From: Nocardioides szechwanensis
Lineage (GTDB): Bacteria > Actinomycetota > Actinomycetes > Propionibacteriales > Nocardioidaceae
DNA length: 64,000 nucleotides
Direction of reading: 5' to 3'
Assembly: GCF_900103935.1 (NCBI RefSeq)
Contig: NZ_FNIC01000002.1
Coordinates: 496,001 to 560,000, forward strand
Part shown: piece by piece, positions 15,738 through 24,813 of the stretch
Position numbering within the stretch: the first letter of the stretch is position 1
How the letters are laid out: the number at the start of each line of letters is the position of its first letter
The notes under the pieces: generated by a model
What the model was told of the DNA's origin: nothing
The model's database searches: none
The model's input: the letters and a program-made list of their open reading frames with translations, nothing else
Translations under genes and position numbers: made by a program

Positions 15738-17119
15738 CAGACGTGGGCCTCTCTGGGGGTGGGTTGTTCGAAGTGGTCTGCCAGCTCAGGCGACTGCTCG
15801 TGCAGCATCTGAAGGACCGTGAAGTGCATCCAGATGGCGCACGCCAAGGTCAGCAGGAACAGGACGAAGAAGGTCGCGGACGGCAGGCCTGTCCACGCGG
15901 TCGTGTAGGCGAACAGAGGCGGGAGGAAGAACCCGCCCAGGGCGCCGAGCATGCCCACCAGCCCGCCGACGGAGCCGACCTCGGTGGGGAAGTACTCGGG
16001 GATGTGCTTGTAGACGGCCGCCTTGCCGATGCCCATGGAGCACCCGAGCAGGAAGACCAGGATGGCGAACGGCCAGAGGCCGATCGAGTAGGGGAGGACA
16101 TCGGCGGTGCCGGCCGAGGTGTGCTTCTCCGAGACCTCCACCACGACGTGGCCGTTCGGCATCATCAGGAGAAAGGTCGTGACGAGCATGATGGCGAAGG
16201 TCCAGTACATGACCCGGCGCGCGCCCAGCCGGTCCGAGAACCAGCCGCCCACCGGGCGCAGCAGGCTGGCCGGGAAGATGAACGTCGCCGTGAGCAGGGC
16301 AGCCGTGCTCAGGGACAGGTCGAAGTTGTCGACGTAGTACTTGGGCAGCCAGGCCGAGAGCGCGACGTACGCGCCGAACACGGCCACGTAGTAAGCGCTG
16401 AAACGCCAGACCCGGACCTGGCGCAACGGGACCAGCTGCTCGCGCAGCGGCCGCCCGGCGCCGGGCTTGCGGTCCTGGCGCGGCGTCATGGTCCAGAGCA
16501 GCACGGCCACGATGACCAGCAGCGCGGCGTAGATGACGGGGATCAGTCGCCAGCCGCCCTCCACGAAGCCCAGGTAGGTGCCTCCCGCGGTGGCGGTGAT
16601 CAGCACGGGGCCGATGAACTTCGTGACCGACGCGCCCACGTTGCCGGCGCCGAAGACGCCGAGCGCGAACCCCTGGTGGTGGCGCGGGAACCAGGCGGAG
16701 TTCCAGGCGATGCCAGCGGTGAACGCGTTGCCCGCGAACCCCACGGCGAAGGCCAGCACCAGGAGCATGCCGTAGCTACCGGCCAGCGAGATGAGGTAGG
16801 AGAAGAGTGCGGTGGCCAGCAGCAGCACCGTGAAGACCACCCGGCCACCGAACCGGTCAGCGGCGATGCCCGCAGGGAGCCGCCACAGTGCGCCGTTGAG
16901 GATGGCGACGGCGGAGAGCCAGGACAGCTGGACGTCGGTCAGGCCGAACTCGTCGCGAATCGGGAGGCCCAGGACGCCGAACATCAGCCAGGCCGCGAAC
17001 ATCAGGGTGAAGGCGACGGTGGAGAGTGCCAACACCCTCCGCGCGCCGGGCGGGACGGCTGACGGTGCGGGATCCGAGGCCGTAGGGCCCGGGTTCCCGG
17101 CGAGGTCGGTGGCTGGCAT
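15737..17119 (-). CDS. narK: NarK-type nitrate/nitrite transporter (MFS, NNP family), upstream copy
   Basis: 460 residues, 12 predicted helices. FAGNAFTAGIAWNSAWFPRHHQGFALG and GGLVGMLGALGGFFLPPLFAY are NNP signatures. It is quite diverged from the downstream copy, so it is not a recent duplicate. Paired NarK1/NarK2 proteins usually combine a symporter for uptake and an exchanger. ATG at 17119 is chosen over the longer frame because GGAG lies 6 nt upstream. It is divergent from narG; the approximately 195 bp between carry repeated GACCTTGGTC elements. Confidence 0.92.
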   Translation of the reverse strand: MPATDLAGNPGPTASDPAPSAVPPGARRVLALSTVAFTLMFAAWLMFGVLGLPIRDEFGLTDVQLSWLSAVAILNGALWRLPAGIAADRFGGRVVFTVLLLATALFSYLISLAGSYGMLLVLAFAVGFAGNAFTAGIAWNSAWFPRHHQGFALGVFGAGNVGASVTKFIGPVLITATAGGTYLGFVEGGWRLIPVIYAALLVIVAVLLWTMTPRQDRKPGAGRPLREQLVPLRQVRVWRFSAYYVAVFGAYVALSAWLPKYYVDNFDLSLSTAALLTATFIFPASLLRPVGGWFSDRLGARRVMYWTFAIMLVTTFLLMMPNGHVVVEVSEKHTSAGTADVLPYSIGLWPFAILVFLLGCSMGIGKAAVYKHIPEYFPTEVGSVGGLVGMLGALGGFFLPPLFAYTTAWTGLPSATFFVLFLLTLACAIWMHFTVLQMLHEQSPELADHFEQPTPREAHV

Positions 17120-17160
17120 CAAGGCTCCGGTGAGTGGCGAAGGGCACCCCGAGTGAGGGT

Positions 17161-17231
17161 GACCTTGGTCAGGATGCGCCACGCCGGGGGGACTCAGAAG
17201 GGACCTTGGTCATCGGAACTGCAGGACCAAG
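17161..17231. promoter_or_regulatory. Repeated GACCTTGGTC elements in the narK-narG divergent promoter region
   Basis: GACCTTGGTCA occurs exactly at 17161-17171 and 17202-17212, 41 bp apart (near four helical turns). A third inverted half, GACCAAG at 17225-17231, mirrors CTTGGTC of the second copy with 13 bp between. GACC-TT-GGTC is itself nearly palindromic, a dimer-type binding site. It is a good candidate for the nitrate or oxygen regulator of this cluster. Confidence 0.5.
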
Positions 17232-17260
17232 TGTCGAGATATCCACGGCGCTCACGCGCC

Positions 17261-17266
17261 TATGGT
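17261..17266 (+). promoter_or_regulatory. -10 box TATGGT for narG
   Basis: The best -10 upstream of narG, giving a leader of about 40 nt before the TTG at 17315. It lies 30 bp after the last GACCAAG element. Confidence 0.45.
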
Positions 17267-17314
17267 GTGACGACAGCGCGCGACCAGCCGGCGACGACAC
17301 CGAGGGAACCCACA

Positions 17315-20300
17315 TTGAGCACCGACGTCCAGCCAGAGCCGAAGCCGACAGTCGACCCAGGGATGGACGGGTCCTTGAACGACGCACTGGTGCGGAGCCG
17401 GAGGTTCTTCACCAAGGGGACGGTCTCGCCGGACCTGCGGACCCTCACGAAGAAGGGCGGCCGGTCGGCCGACGACTTCTACCGCGACCGCTGGAGCCAC
17501 GACAAGGTCGTCCGCTCCACCCACGGGGTCAACTGCACGGGCTCCTGCTCGTGGAAGGTCTACGTCAAGGACGGGATCATCACCTGGGAGACCCAGCAGA
17601 CCGACTACCCCTCGGTCGGCCCCGACTCTCCCGAGTACGAGCCCCGCGGCTGTCCGCGTGGTGCCGCGTTCTCCTGGTACACCTACTCGCCGACCCGGGT
17701 GCGCTACCCCTACGTCCGTGGCGTGCTGCTGCAGATGTACCGCGAGGCCAAGGCCCAGCACGGCGGCGACCCGGTCAAGGCCTGGGCGCACATCGTTGAC
17801 AACCCGCAGCGCGCCAAGGCCTACAAGTCCGCGCGCGGCAAGGGCGGCCTGGTCCGCGCTACCTGGGACGAGGCCACCGAGATGGTCGCCGCCGCCTACG
17901 TGCACACGATCCAGAAGTGGGGGCCCGACCGGGTCGCCGGTTTCTCGCCGATCCCCGCGATGTCCATGGTCTCGCACGCCTCCGGCGCCCGGTTCACGTC
18001 GCTCATCGGCGGCTCGATGCTGTCCTTCTACGACTGGTACGCCGACCTGCCCGTGGCGTCGCCCCAGGTCTTCGGTGACCAGACCGACGTACCCGAGTCG
18101 GGGGACTGGTGGGACGCCGGCTACCTGATCATGTGGGGCTCCAACGTCCCGGTGACCCGCACGCCCGACGCGCACTGGATGGCCGAGGCCCGCTACCGCG
18201 GCCAGAAGGTCGTCGTGGTCGCGCCCGACTACGCCGACAACGTGAAGTTCGCCGACGAGTGGCTGGCCATCAACCCGGGCACCGACGGCGCGCTGGCGAT
18301 GTCGATGGGTCACGTGATCCTCAAGGAGTTCTTCGTCGACCGGCAGACGCCGTACTTCACCGACTACACGAAGAAGTTCACCGACCTGCCCTACCTCGTC
18401 TCGCTCGACGAGGTCGCCGACGCGCCCGGCACCTACCGGGCCGGCAAGTTCCTCACCGCCGCCGACCTGCCCGCGCACGCCGCGGAGGAGAACGCCCACT
18501 TCAAGACCGTCCTGCTCGACGCGCACACCAACGAGGTCGTCGTGCCCAACGGCTCGCTCGGCGACCGTTTCGGCGAGGCCGGGGTCGGCAAGTGGAACCT
18601 CGACCTCGGCGACGTCGACCCGCGGCTGAGCGTGCTCGAGCCCGGCGGCGAGACCGTCTCGCTGGAGCTGCCCCGCTTCGACGACGTCGACGGGACCCCC
18701 GGCTCGCTGCCGCGGGATGTGCCCGTCCGACGCATCGGCGACCGCCTGGTCACCACCGTCTACGACCTGATGCTCGCCCAGTACGGCGTGGGCCGCGACG
18801 GCCTGGCCGGCTACGCCAGCGGGTACGACGACGCCTCGGCGCCGTACACCCCGGCCTGGCAGGAGTCGATCACCAACGTCCCCGCGTCGGCGGCTGCCCG
18901 GATCGCTCGCGAGTTCGCGCAGAACGCCGAGGACTCCAACGGCCGCTCGATGATCCTGATGGGCGCGGGCACCAACCACTGGTTCCACTCCGACACGATC
19001 TACCGCGGCTTCCTCGGCCTGACCACGCTCACCGGCTGTCAGGGCGTCAACGGCGGCGGCTGGGCGCACTACGTCGGTCAGGAAAAGTGCCGCCCGGTGA
19101 CCGGCTGGGCGCAGCTCGCGTTCGGCCTGGACTGGAACCGCCCGCCGCGGCAGATGATCCACACCGCCTACTGGTACCTCCACACCGACCAGTTCCGCTA
19201 CGACACGTTCGGCGCCGACACGGTCTCCGCCAAGACCGGCACCGGCCTGCTGGCCGGGATGAGCACCGCCGACGTAATCGCGAAGAGCGCGCGCATGGGC
19301 TGGATGCCGTCGTACCCGACGTTCAACCGCAACCCGCTCGATGTCGCCGACGAGGCGGCCGCGGCCGGGAAGCCGGTCGCCGAGCACGTCGTCGACCAGC
19401 TGAAGTCCGGAGACCTGCGGTTCGCCGCCGAGGACCCCGACTCTCCCGAGAACTTCCCACGGGTGCTCGCGATCTGGCGGGCCAACCTGCTCGGGTCGTC
19501 CGGTAAGGGCAACGAGTACTTCCTCAAGCACCTGCTCGGGACCGACAACTCGCTGCGCGCCGGTGAGGCCTCCGAGGGCCAACGGCCGCAGGAGGTGGAG
19601 TGGCACGACGGTGCGCCCGAGGGCAAGCTCGACCTGCTGCTCACGCTCGACTTCCGCCAGACCAGCACGACGATCTTCAGCGACGTCGTGCTGCCGGCGG
19701 CCACGTGGTACGAGAAGCACGACCTCAACACCACCGACATGCACCCGTTCATCCACTCCTTCAACCCCGCCATCGCACCGCCGTGGCAGACGCGCACCGA
19801 CTGGGACGCCTGGCAGACGATCGCCACCAAGTTCAGCGAGCTCGCGGCGGGCAGGCTCGACACCCGCAAGGACGTCGTCGCCGTACCCCTGCTGCACGAC
19901 ACCCCGGACGCGATGGCCAACCCGCACGGCGTGGTCCGCGACTGGAAGCACGGTGAGTGCGAGCCGATCCCGGGCGTCACGATGCCCAAGATCGTCGAGG
20001 TCGAGCGTGACTTCACCGCGGTGGGCGACAAGATGCAGGCCCTGGGGCCGTTGCTCGAGAAGCTGGGCACGACCACCAAGGGCGTCACCTACGACGTCAC
20101 GAAGTCGGTCGACTACCTGCTCCACAAGAACGGCGCGATCCGGGGCGGCGCGGCCGACGGCCGGCCCTCCCTGGTGAAGGACGTGCACGCCTGCGAGGCG
20201 ATCCTGGCGCTGTCCGGGACCACCAACGGCCACCTGGCCACGCAGGGGTTCAAGACCCTGGAGAAGCGCACCGGCCACCTGCTGCACGACCTCGCGGCCG

Positions 20301-21040
20301 AGCACGAGGGCAAGCAGATCACCTTCGCCGACACGGTCGCCGCGCCGGTGCCCGTGATCACCTCGCCGGAATGGTCCGGCTCGGAGACCGGCGGGCGTCG
20401 CTACTCGCCGTTCACGATCAACGTCGAGCGGCTCAAACCGTGGCACACACTGACCGGGCGCCAGCACTTCTACCTCGACCACGACTGGATGACCGAGCTC
20501 GGCGAGGGGCTGCCGGTCTACCGGCCGCCGCTCAACATGGGCGCGCTGTTCAGCGAGCCGGAGATCGGCGACGTGGGCGAGCTGGGGGTCACGGTCCGCT
20601 ACCTGACCCCGCACAACAAGTGGTCGATCCACTCGGAGTACCAGGACAACCTGTTCATGCTCTCGCTGTCCCGAGGTGGGCAGACGATCTGGATGAGCGA
20701 CCAGGACGCCGCCAAGGTCGGCGTCGTCGACAACGACTGGATCGAGGCGGTCAACCGCAACGGCGTCGTCGTCGCCCGTGCGATCGTCTCCCACCGCATG
20801 CCCGAAGGGACCGTCTACATGCACCACGCCCAGGACCGGCTGATCGACGTCCCCATCGCGGAGACGTCCGGGAAGCGGGGCGGCATCCACAACTCGCTGA
20901 CCCGGATCCTGGTCAAGCCGAGCCACGTGATCGGCGGCTACGCCCAGCTGTCGTTCGCCTTCAACTACCTCGGGCCCACCGGCAACCAACGCGATGAAGT
21001 CACCGTCATCCGCAAGCGCTCGCAGGACGTGACCTACTGA
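17315..21040 (+). CDS. narG: Respiratory nitrate reductase alpha subunit NarG
   Basis: Catalytic subunit (about 1241 residues, normal length) of the membrane-bound nitrate reductase, reducing nitrate to nitrite at a Mo-bis-MGD centre on the cytoplasmic face. The FS0 cluster ligands are visible as H-x3-C-x3-C in STHGVNCTGSCSW and the later Cys in YEPRGCPRGA. ALTGRQHFYLDHDW-like and HNKWSIHSEYQDN segments near the C-terminus are NarG hallmarks. TTG at 17315 is chosen because GAGGG precedes it and family similarity begins soon after; ATG at 17363 is the alternative. First gene of narGHJI; narH begins on the last base of its stop. Confidence 0.96.
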   Translation: MSTDVQPEPKPTVDPGMDGSLNDALVRSRRFFTKGTVSPDLRTLTKKGGRSADDFYRDRWSHDKVVRSTHGVNCTGSCSWKVYVKDGIITWETQQTDYPSVGPDSPEYEPRGCPRGAAFSWYTYSPTRVRYPYVRGVLLQMYREAKAQHGGDPVKAWAHIVDNPQRAKAYKSARGKGGLVRATWDEATEMVAAAYVHTIQKWGPDRVAGFSPIPAMSMVSHASGARFTSLIGGSMLSFYDWYADLPVASPQVFGDQTDVPESGDWWDAGYLIMWGSNVPVTRTPDAHWMAEARYRGQKVVVVAPDYADNVKFADEWLAINPGTDGALAMSMGHVILKEFFVDRQTPYFTDYTKKFTDLPYLVSLDEVADAPGTYRAGKFLTAADLPAHAAEENAHFKTVLLDAHTNEVVVPNGSLGDRFGEAGVGKWNLDLGDVDPRLSVLEPGGETVSLELPRFDDVDGTPGSLPRDVPVRRIGDRLVTTVYDLMLAQYGVGRDGLAGYASGYDDASAPYTPAWQESITNVPASAAARIAREFAQNAEDSNGRSMILMGAGTNHWFHSDTIYRGFLGLTTLTGCQGVNGGGWAHYVGQEKCRPVTGWAQLAFGLDWNRPPRQMIHTAYWYLHTDQFRYDTFGADTVSAKTGTGLLAGMSTADVIAKSARMGWMPSYPTFNRNPLDVADEAAAAGKPVAEHVVDQLKSGDLRFAAEDPDSPENFPRVLAIWRANLLGSSGKGNEYFLKHLLGTDNSLRAGEASEGQRPQEVEWHDGAPEGKLDLLLTLDFRQTSTTIFSDVVLPAATWYEKHDLNTTDMHPFIHSFNPAIAPPWQTRTDWDAWQTIATKFSELAAGRLDTRKDVVAVPLLHDTPDAMANPHGVVRDWKHGECEPIPGVTMPKIVEVERDFTAVGDKMQALGPLLEKLGTTTKGVTYDVTKSVDYLLHKNGAIRGGAADGRPSLVKDVHACEAILALSGTTNGHLATQGFKTLEKRTGHLLHDLAAEHEGKQITFADTVAAPVPVITSPEWSGSETGGRRYSPFTINVERLKPWHTLTGRQHFYLDHDWMTELGEGLPVYRPPLNMGALFSEPEIGDVGELGVTVRYLTPHNKWSIHSEYQDNLFMLSLSRGGQTIWMSDQDAAKVGVVDNDWIEAVNRNGVVVARAIVSHRMPEGTVYMHHAQDRLIDVPIAETSGKRGGIHNSLTRILVKPSHVIGGYAQLSFAFNYLGPTGNQRDEVTVIRKRSQDVTY

Positions 21041-22701
21041 TGAAAATCATGGCGCAGATGGCGATGGTGATGAACCTCGACAAGTGCATCGGGTGTCACA
21101 CCTGCTCGGTCACGTGCAAGCAGGCGTGGACCAACCGCACGGGCACGGAGTACGTCTGGTTCAACAACGTCGAGACGCGGCCCGGGCAGGGCTACCCGCG
21201 CACCTACGAGGACCAGGAGAAGTGGAAGGGCGGCTGGGAGCTCAACAAGCGCGGCCGGCTCAAGCTCAAGGCCGGCGGACGGTTCAAGAAGCTGGCCACG
21301 ATCTTCTCCAACCCGAAGATGCCGTCGATCCAGGACTACTACGAGCCCTGGACCTACGACTACTCCACGCTGACCGACGCCCCGGCGCAGGAGCACACCC
21401 CCGTCGCTCGGCCCAAGTCCCTGCTGACCGGCAAGGACATGAAGATCACCTGGTCGTCGAACTGGGACGACAACCTCGGCGGCTCGGCGGCGACGCTCGA
21501 GCACGACCCGATGCTCAAGAAGATCGCCGACAAGGTGAAGTTCGAGTTCGAGCAGACCTTCATGTTCTACCTGCCGCGGATCTGCGAGCACTGCCTCAAC
21601 CCGTCGTGCGCCGCGTCGTGCCCCAGTGGCGCGATCTACAAGCGCGAGGAGGACGGCATCGTCCTCGTCGACCAGGACAAGTGCCGCGGCTGGCGCATGT
21701 GCATCTCGGGCTGCCCGTACAAGAAGATCTACTTCAACCACAAGACCGGAAAGGCCGAGAAGTGCACGTTCTGCTTCCCGCGGATCGAGGTCGGGCTGCC
21801 CACGGTCTGCGCCGAGACCTGCGTCGGCCGGCTGCGCTACATCGGCCTGATGCTCTACGACGCAGACAAGGTGCTCGAGGCCGCGACCACGACCGACGAG
21901 CACGGTCTCTACGAGGCCCAGCGCGAGGTCTTCCTCGACCCCAACGACCCCGAGGTCCAGCGTGAGGCCGAGAAGGCCGGGATCCCGCGCGACTGGGTGC
22001 AGGCCGCCCAGCGCTCGCCGATCTACGCCCTGATCAACCGGTTCAAGGTGGCGCTCCCGCTCCACCCGGAGTACCGCACGATGCCGATGGTCTGGTACAT
22101 CCCGCCGCTCTCGCCGGTGGTCGACGTCGTCAAGGACACCGGCTTCGACGCGGAGGACAAGGGCAACCTGTTCGCCGCGATCGACGCGCTCCGGATCCCG
22201 ATCGAGTACCTCGCCGAGCTCTTCACAGCCGGTGACGTCGCCCCCGTCGACGGGGTGCTCAAGAAGCTTGCGGCGATGCGGTCCTACATGCGCGACATCA
22301 ACATGGGCCGCGAGGCGGACGCCTCGATCCCCGAGGCCGTGGGGATGACCGAGGAGGAGATGTACGACATGTACCGCCTCCTGGCGATCGCCAAGTACGA
22401 CGAGCGCTACGTCATCCCGGCGGCGCACGCCGAGCAGGCGCACTCCCTGGAGGAGTTGGGCACCGAGTGCTCGGTCTCCGAGTACGGCGGCGGGCAGCAG
22501 GACCTGTTCGGCGAGGGCTCCGGCTCGCCGGTGCCGATCGCGGTGGAGAACTTCCAGATGCTCCAGGAGCGCCAGACCGCCGACAGCCTGGCCTCGCCGG
22601 CCGATAAGTCGTCGCGGGTCAACCTGCTCAACTGGGACGGCAAGGGCACCCCCGAGGGGCTCTTCCCGCGCCGGTCCGACGACGAGGAGGCGACCCCGTG
22701 A
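21040..22701 (+). CDS. narH: Respiratory nitrate reductase beta subunit NarH
   Basis: Electron-transfer subunit (553 residues) linking NarI haem to NarG through four Fe-S clusters. Cysteine groups seen: C16-x2-C19-x2-C22-x3-C26; CEHCLNPSCAASCP; CRGWRMCISGCP, where Trp replaces a Cys as expected for the 3Fe-4S cluster; and CTFC with CAETC. TGATG overlap with narG gives tight translational coupling. The C-terminal roughly 60 residues after the NarH core are low in conservation-type motifs. Confidence 0.96.
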   Translation: MKIMAQMAMVMNLDKCIGCHTCSVTCKQAWTNRTGTEYVWFNNVETRPGQGYPRTYEDQEKWKGGWELNKRGRLKLKAGGRFKKLATIFSNPKMPSIQDYYEPWTYDYSTLTDAPAQEHTPVARPKSLLTGKDMKITWSSNWDDNLGGSAATLEHDPMLKKIADKVKFEFEQTFMFYLPRICEHCLNPSCAASCPSGAIYKREEDGIVLVDQDKCRGWRMCISGCPYKKIYFNHKTGKAEKCTFCFPRIEVGLPTVCAETCVGRLRYIGLMLYDADKVLEAATTTDEHGLYEAQREVFLDPNDPEVQREAEKAGIPRDWVQAAQRSPIYALINRFKVALPLHPEYRTMPMVWYIPPLSPVVDVVKDTGFDAEDKGNLFAAIDALRIPIEYLAELFTAGDVAPVDGVLKKLAAMRSYMRDINMGREADASIPEAVGMTEEEMYDMYRLLAIAKYDERYVIPAAHAEQAHSLEELGTECSVSEYGGGQQDLFGEGSGSPVPIAVENFQMLQERQTADSLASPADKSSRVNLLNWDGKGTPEGLFPRRSDDEEATP

Positions 22702-23438
22702 GCCGCACCCTGACCGGACGTGCCCCGAAGAGTCGTCGCAGCCCCGCGTTCACCGAGTCCCAGCTGACGGTGGCCTGGCAGGCGGCGTCGCTGCTCCTCG
22801 GCTACCCCGACGAGGAGCTCCTCGGCCGGCTCGACCTGATCCGGCAGGCGTCTCTGGGACTGCCCGACCGGGTCGGTGAGCCGCTCCGGGCGTGCGTCGC
22901 GCAGCTGGAGGCGACGCCGCTCACCGAGCTGGAGGCCGACTACGTCGAGACCTTCGACACCCGGCGTCGGCACAACCTGTTCCTGACCTACTTCGCCCAC
23001 GGCGACACCCGCAAGCGTGGGATGGCGCTGCTGCGGTTCAAGCAGACCTACCTCGCGTCCGGCTTCGAGCTGACCGACACCGAGCTGCCCGATCACCTCT
23101 GCGTCGTCCTCGAGTACGCCGCGACGATCGACCACGACCGCGGGCGCCAGCTGCTGCTGGACCACCGGGCCGGGCTCGAGCTGCTCCGGATCGCGCTCGG
23201 TGAGTCCGGCTCGCGCTGGGCCGGCGCGGTCGAGGCGGTCACCGCCACGCTGCCGCCGCTCCAGGGCGACGAGTGGGACGCCGTACGCCGGCTCGCAGCC
23301 GAGGGCCCACCCGAGGAGGAGGTCGGCCTCACGCCGTACGAGACGCCTGCCTTCGACCCCGGACCGGCGCGGCCCGACGGTCCCATCTCACTGCCGATGC
23401 CGTCGTTCCGGGCTCGGTCCCATGGAGGGGAAAGCTGA
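22698..23438 (+). CDS. narJ: Nitrate reductase assembly chaperone NarJ
   Basis: A 246-residue TorD/DmsD-type chaperone needed for Mo-cofactor insertion into NarG; it is not part of the final enzyme. The family motifs LLGYPDEEL, LEADYVETFDTRRRHNLFLTYFAHGDTRKRG and ELPDHLCVVLEYAA are clear. It starts with GTG in a 4-bp GTGA overlap with narH and its stop overlaps the narI start by 1 bp. The Pro-rich last 40 residues look disordered. Confidence 0.94.
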   Translation: MSRTLTGRAPKSRRSPAFTESQLTVAWQAASLLLGYPDEELLGRLDLIRQASLGLPDRVGEPLRACVAQLEATPLTELEADYVETFDTRRRHNLFLTYFAHGDTRKRGMALLRFKQTYLASGFELTDTELPDHLCVVLEYAATIDHDRGRQLLLDHRAGLELLRIALGESGSRWAGAVEAVTATLPPLQGDEWDAVRRLAAEGPPEEEVGLTPYETPAFDPGPARPDGPISLPMPSFRARSHGGES

Positions 23439-24169
23439 TGGACGTCTTCCTCTGGGTGATCGTGCCCTACCTGTGCCTGACGACGTTCGTGGTCGGCCAC
23501 TTCTGGCGCTATCGCTACGACAAGTTCGGCTGGACCACCCGCTCCTCGCAGCTCTACGAGGACCGGCTGCTGCGCATCGGCAGCCCGCTGTTCCACTTCG
23601 GCATGCTCGGCGTCGTGGGCGGGCACGTGATCGGCCTGCTCATCCCGGAGTCGTGGACCGACGCGGTCGGCATCTCCACCGAGATGTACCACGTGGCGGC
23701 GGTCGGCGGCGGTCTCGTCGCCGGGGTCATGGCCCTGGTCGGCATGGTGATCCTGATCTACCGCCGGCGCACCGTCGGCCCGGTCTTCTCCGCGACCACC
23801 AACATGGACAAGGTGATGTACGCCTTCCTCGGCGCCGCGATCGCCCTCGGCATGTGGAACACCATCGCCGGCTCGATCCTCTCGGTCGGCGGCCACTACG
23901 ACTACCGTGAGGGGGTCTCGGTCTGGTACCGCTCGTTCCTCGCCTTCCAGCCGCAGCCCGAGCTGATGGGGGAGGCCCCGATCGGCTTCCAGCTGCACGC
24001 GCTGGTCGCCTTCGCCCTCTTCGCGCTCTGGCCGTTCACCCGGCTGGTCCACGTCTTCAGCGCGCCGGTCGGCTACCTCACCCGCCCCTACATCGTCTAC
24101 CGCAGCCGCGACGACGTGCAGCTCGGCAGCCACAGCTCGCGCCGCGGCTGGGAGCGCATCGACAAGTAG
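23438..24169 (+). CDS. narI: Respiratory nitrate reductase gamma subunit NarI
   Basis: The 243-residue, five-helix cytochrome b subunit that oxidises menaquinol at the outer membrane face and passes electrons to NarH. Haem-ligand His candidates are in SPLFHFGMLGVVGGHVIGLL and in the late QLHALVAFALFALWPFTRLVHVF segment. The ATG overlaps the narJ stop (TGATG). The open frame extends upstream inside narJ, but that part is not NarI-like. Nitrate reductase is complete in this window. Confidence 0.95.
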   Translation: MDVFLWVIVPYLCLTTFVVGHFWRYRYDKFGWTTRSSQLYEDRLLRIGSPLFHFGMLGVVGGHVIGLLIPESWTDAVGISTEMYHVAAVGGGLVAGVMALVGMVILIYRRRTVGPVFSATTNMDKVMYAFLGAAIALGMWNTIAGSILSVGGHYDYREGVSVWYRSFLAFQPQPELMGEAPIGFQLHALVAFALFALWPFTRLVHVFSAPVGYLTRPYIVYRSRDDVQLGSHSSRRGWERIDK

Positions 24170-24178
24170 GGAGCCGCC

Positions 24179-24541
24179 TCAGGCCATGCCCTGGAAGGGA
24201 CGGACCTCGACCTTGCCGCCGCAGGCCTTCGAGCCCTCGGCCGCGAGCCTCAGAGCCACGTCGAGGTCGGGCGCGTCGATGACCCAGAAGCCTCCGATGA
24301 GCTCCTTGGTCTCGAGGTAGGGGCCGTCGGTCATCACCGGCGTGTCGCCCTGGCCGTCGACGACCGTCGCCGTCGACGCCGGCTCGAGGCCCCCGGCGAA
24401 GACCCAGTAGCCCCCGGCGCGAAGCCTCTCGTTGAAGGCGCCGGTCGCGGCGAACGCCGCCTCCATCTCCTCCTCGGAGCCGTAGTTGCCGAACTCGTTC
24501 CGCTCGGCGGGGCCGTGCACGCTCATCAGGTAGTGCGTCAT
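24179..24541 (-). CDS. YciI-like (DGPF-domain) protein
   Basis: A 120-residue protein of the YCII/DGPF family, seen as MTHYLMSVHGP at the start, the VVDGQGDTPVMTDGPYLETKE core that carries the DGPF-type motif (DGPY here) and IGGFWVIDAPDLDVALRLA. These ferredoxin-fold proteins are often paired with ECF sigma factors, though no sigma gene is adjacent. A strong GAGGAGA Shine-Dalgarno precedes the ATG. It converges on narI with only 9 bp between. Function unknown. Confidence 0.85.
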   Translation of the reverse strand: MTHYLMSVHGPAERNEFGNYGSEEEMEAAFAATGAFNERLRAGGYWVFAGGLEPASTATVVDGQGDTPVMTDGPYLETKELIGGFWVIDAPDLDVALRLAAEGSKACGGKVEVRPFQGMA

Positions 24542-24813
24542 CAGACTTCTCCTCGGTTCTGGGTGGTCCGGTGACCACCTTCCACCCTCACCACGAACGG
24601 GGTGGCGTGGATACGACAACGTTCCGCAGAGCTTCCGAGCGGATGACCGGTGGAGCCAGTGCGGCCAGCCAGCCTGCAATGTCGGCGGTTCGCCACGCAA
24701 CCGACGCAGCCCGCGCTCAGGCTCGACCGGACTCGCGCGAACTGCCGACGTTCGCCGCCTGCGCCGCGACATTCGGGCCCCCGCCCGTGCGCAGACATGA
24801 CAGGGTGAGCGAC

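Noticed and set aside
17153..17314. Upstream extension of narG
   Set aside because: It would run through the repeated regulatory boxes and the -10, and has no NarG similarity. TTG 17315 gives a normal length.
17120..17314. FNR-type box in the nar promoter
   Set aside because: No TTGAT-N4-ATCAA-like sequence is present; only the GACCTTGGTC repeats stand out.
17252..20989. Long open frame (1245 codons) on the strand opposite narG
   Set aside because: It is a shadow of narG codon bias in GC-rich DNA. The translation is a low-complexity Val/Gly/Arg/Asp string without any domain, and narG on the plus strand is unambiguous.
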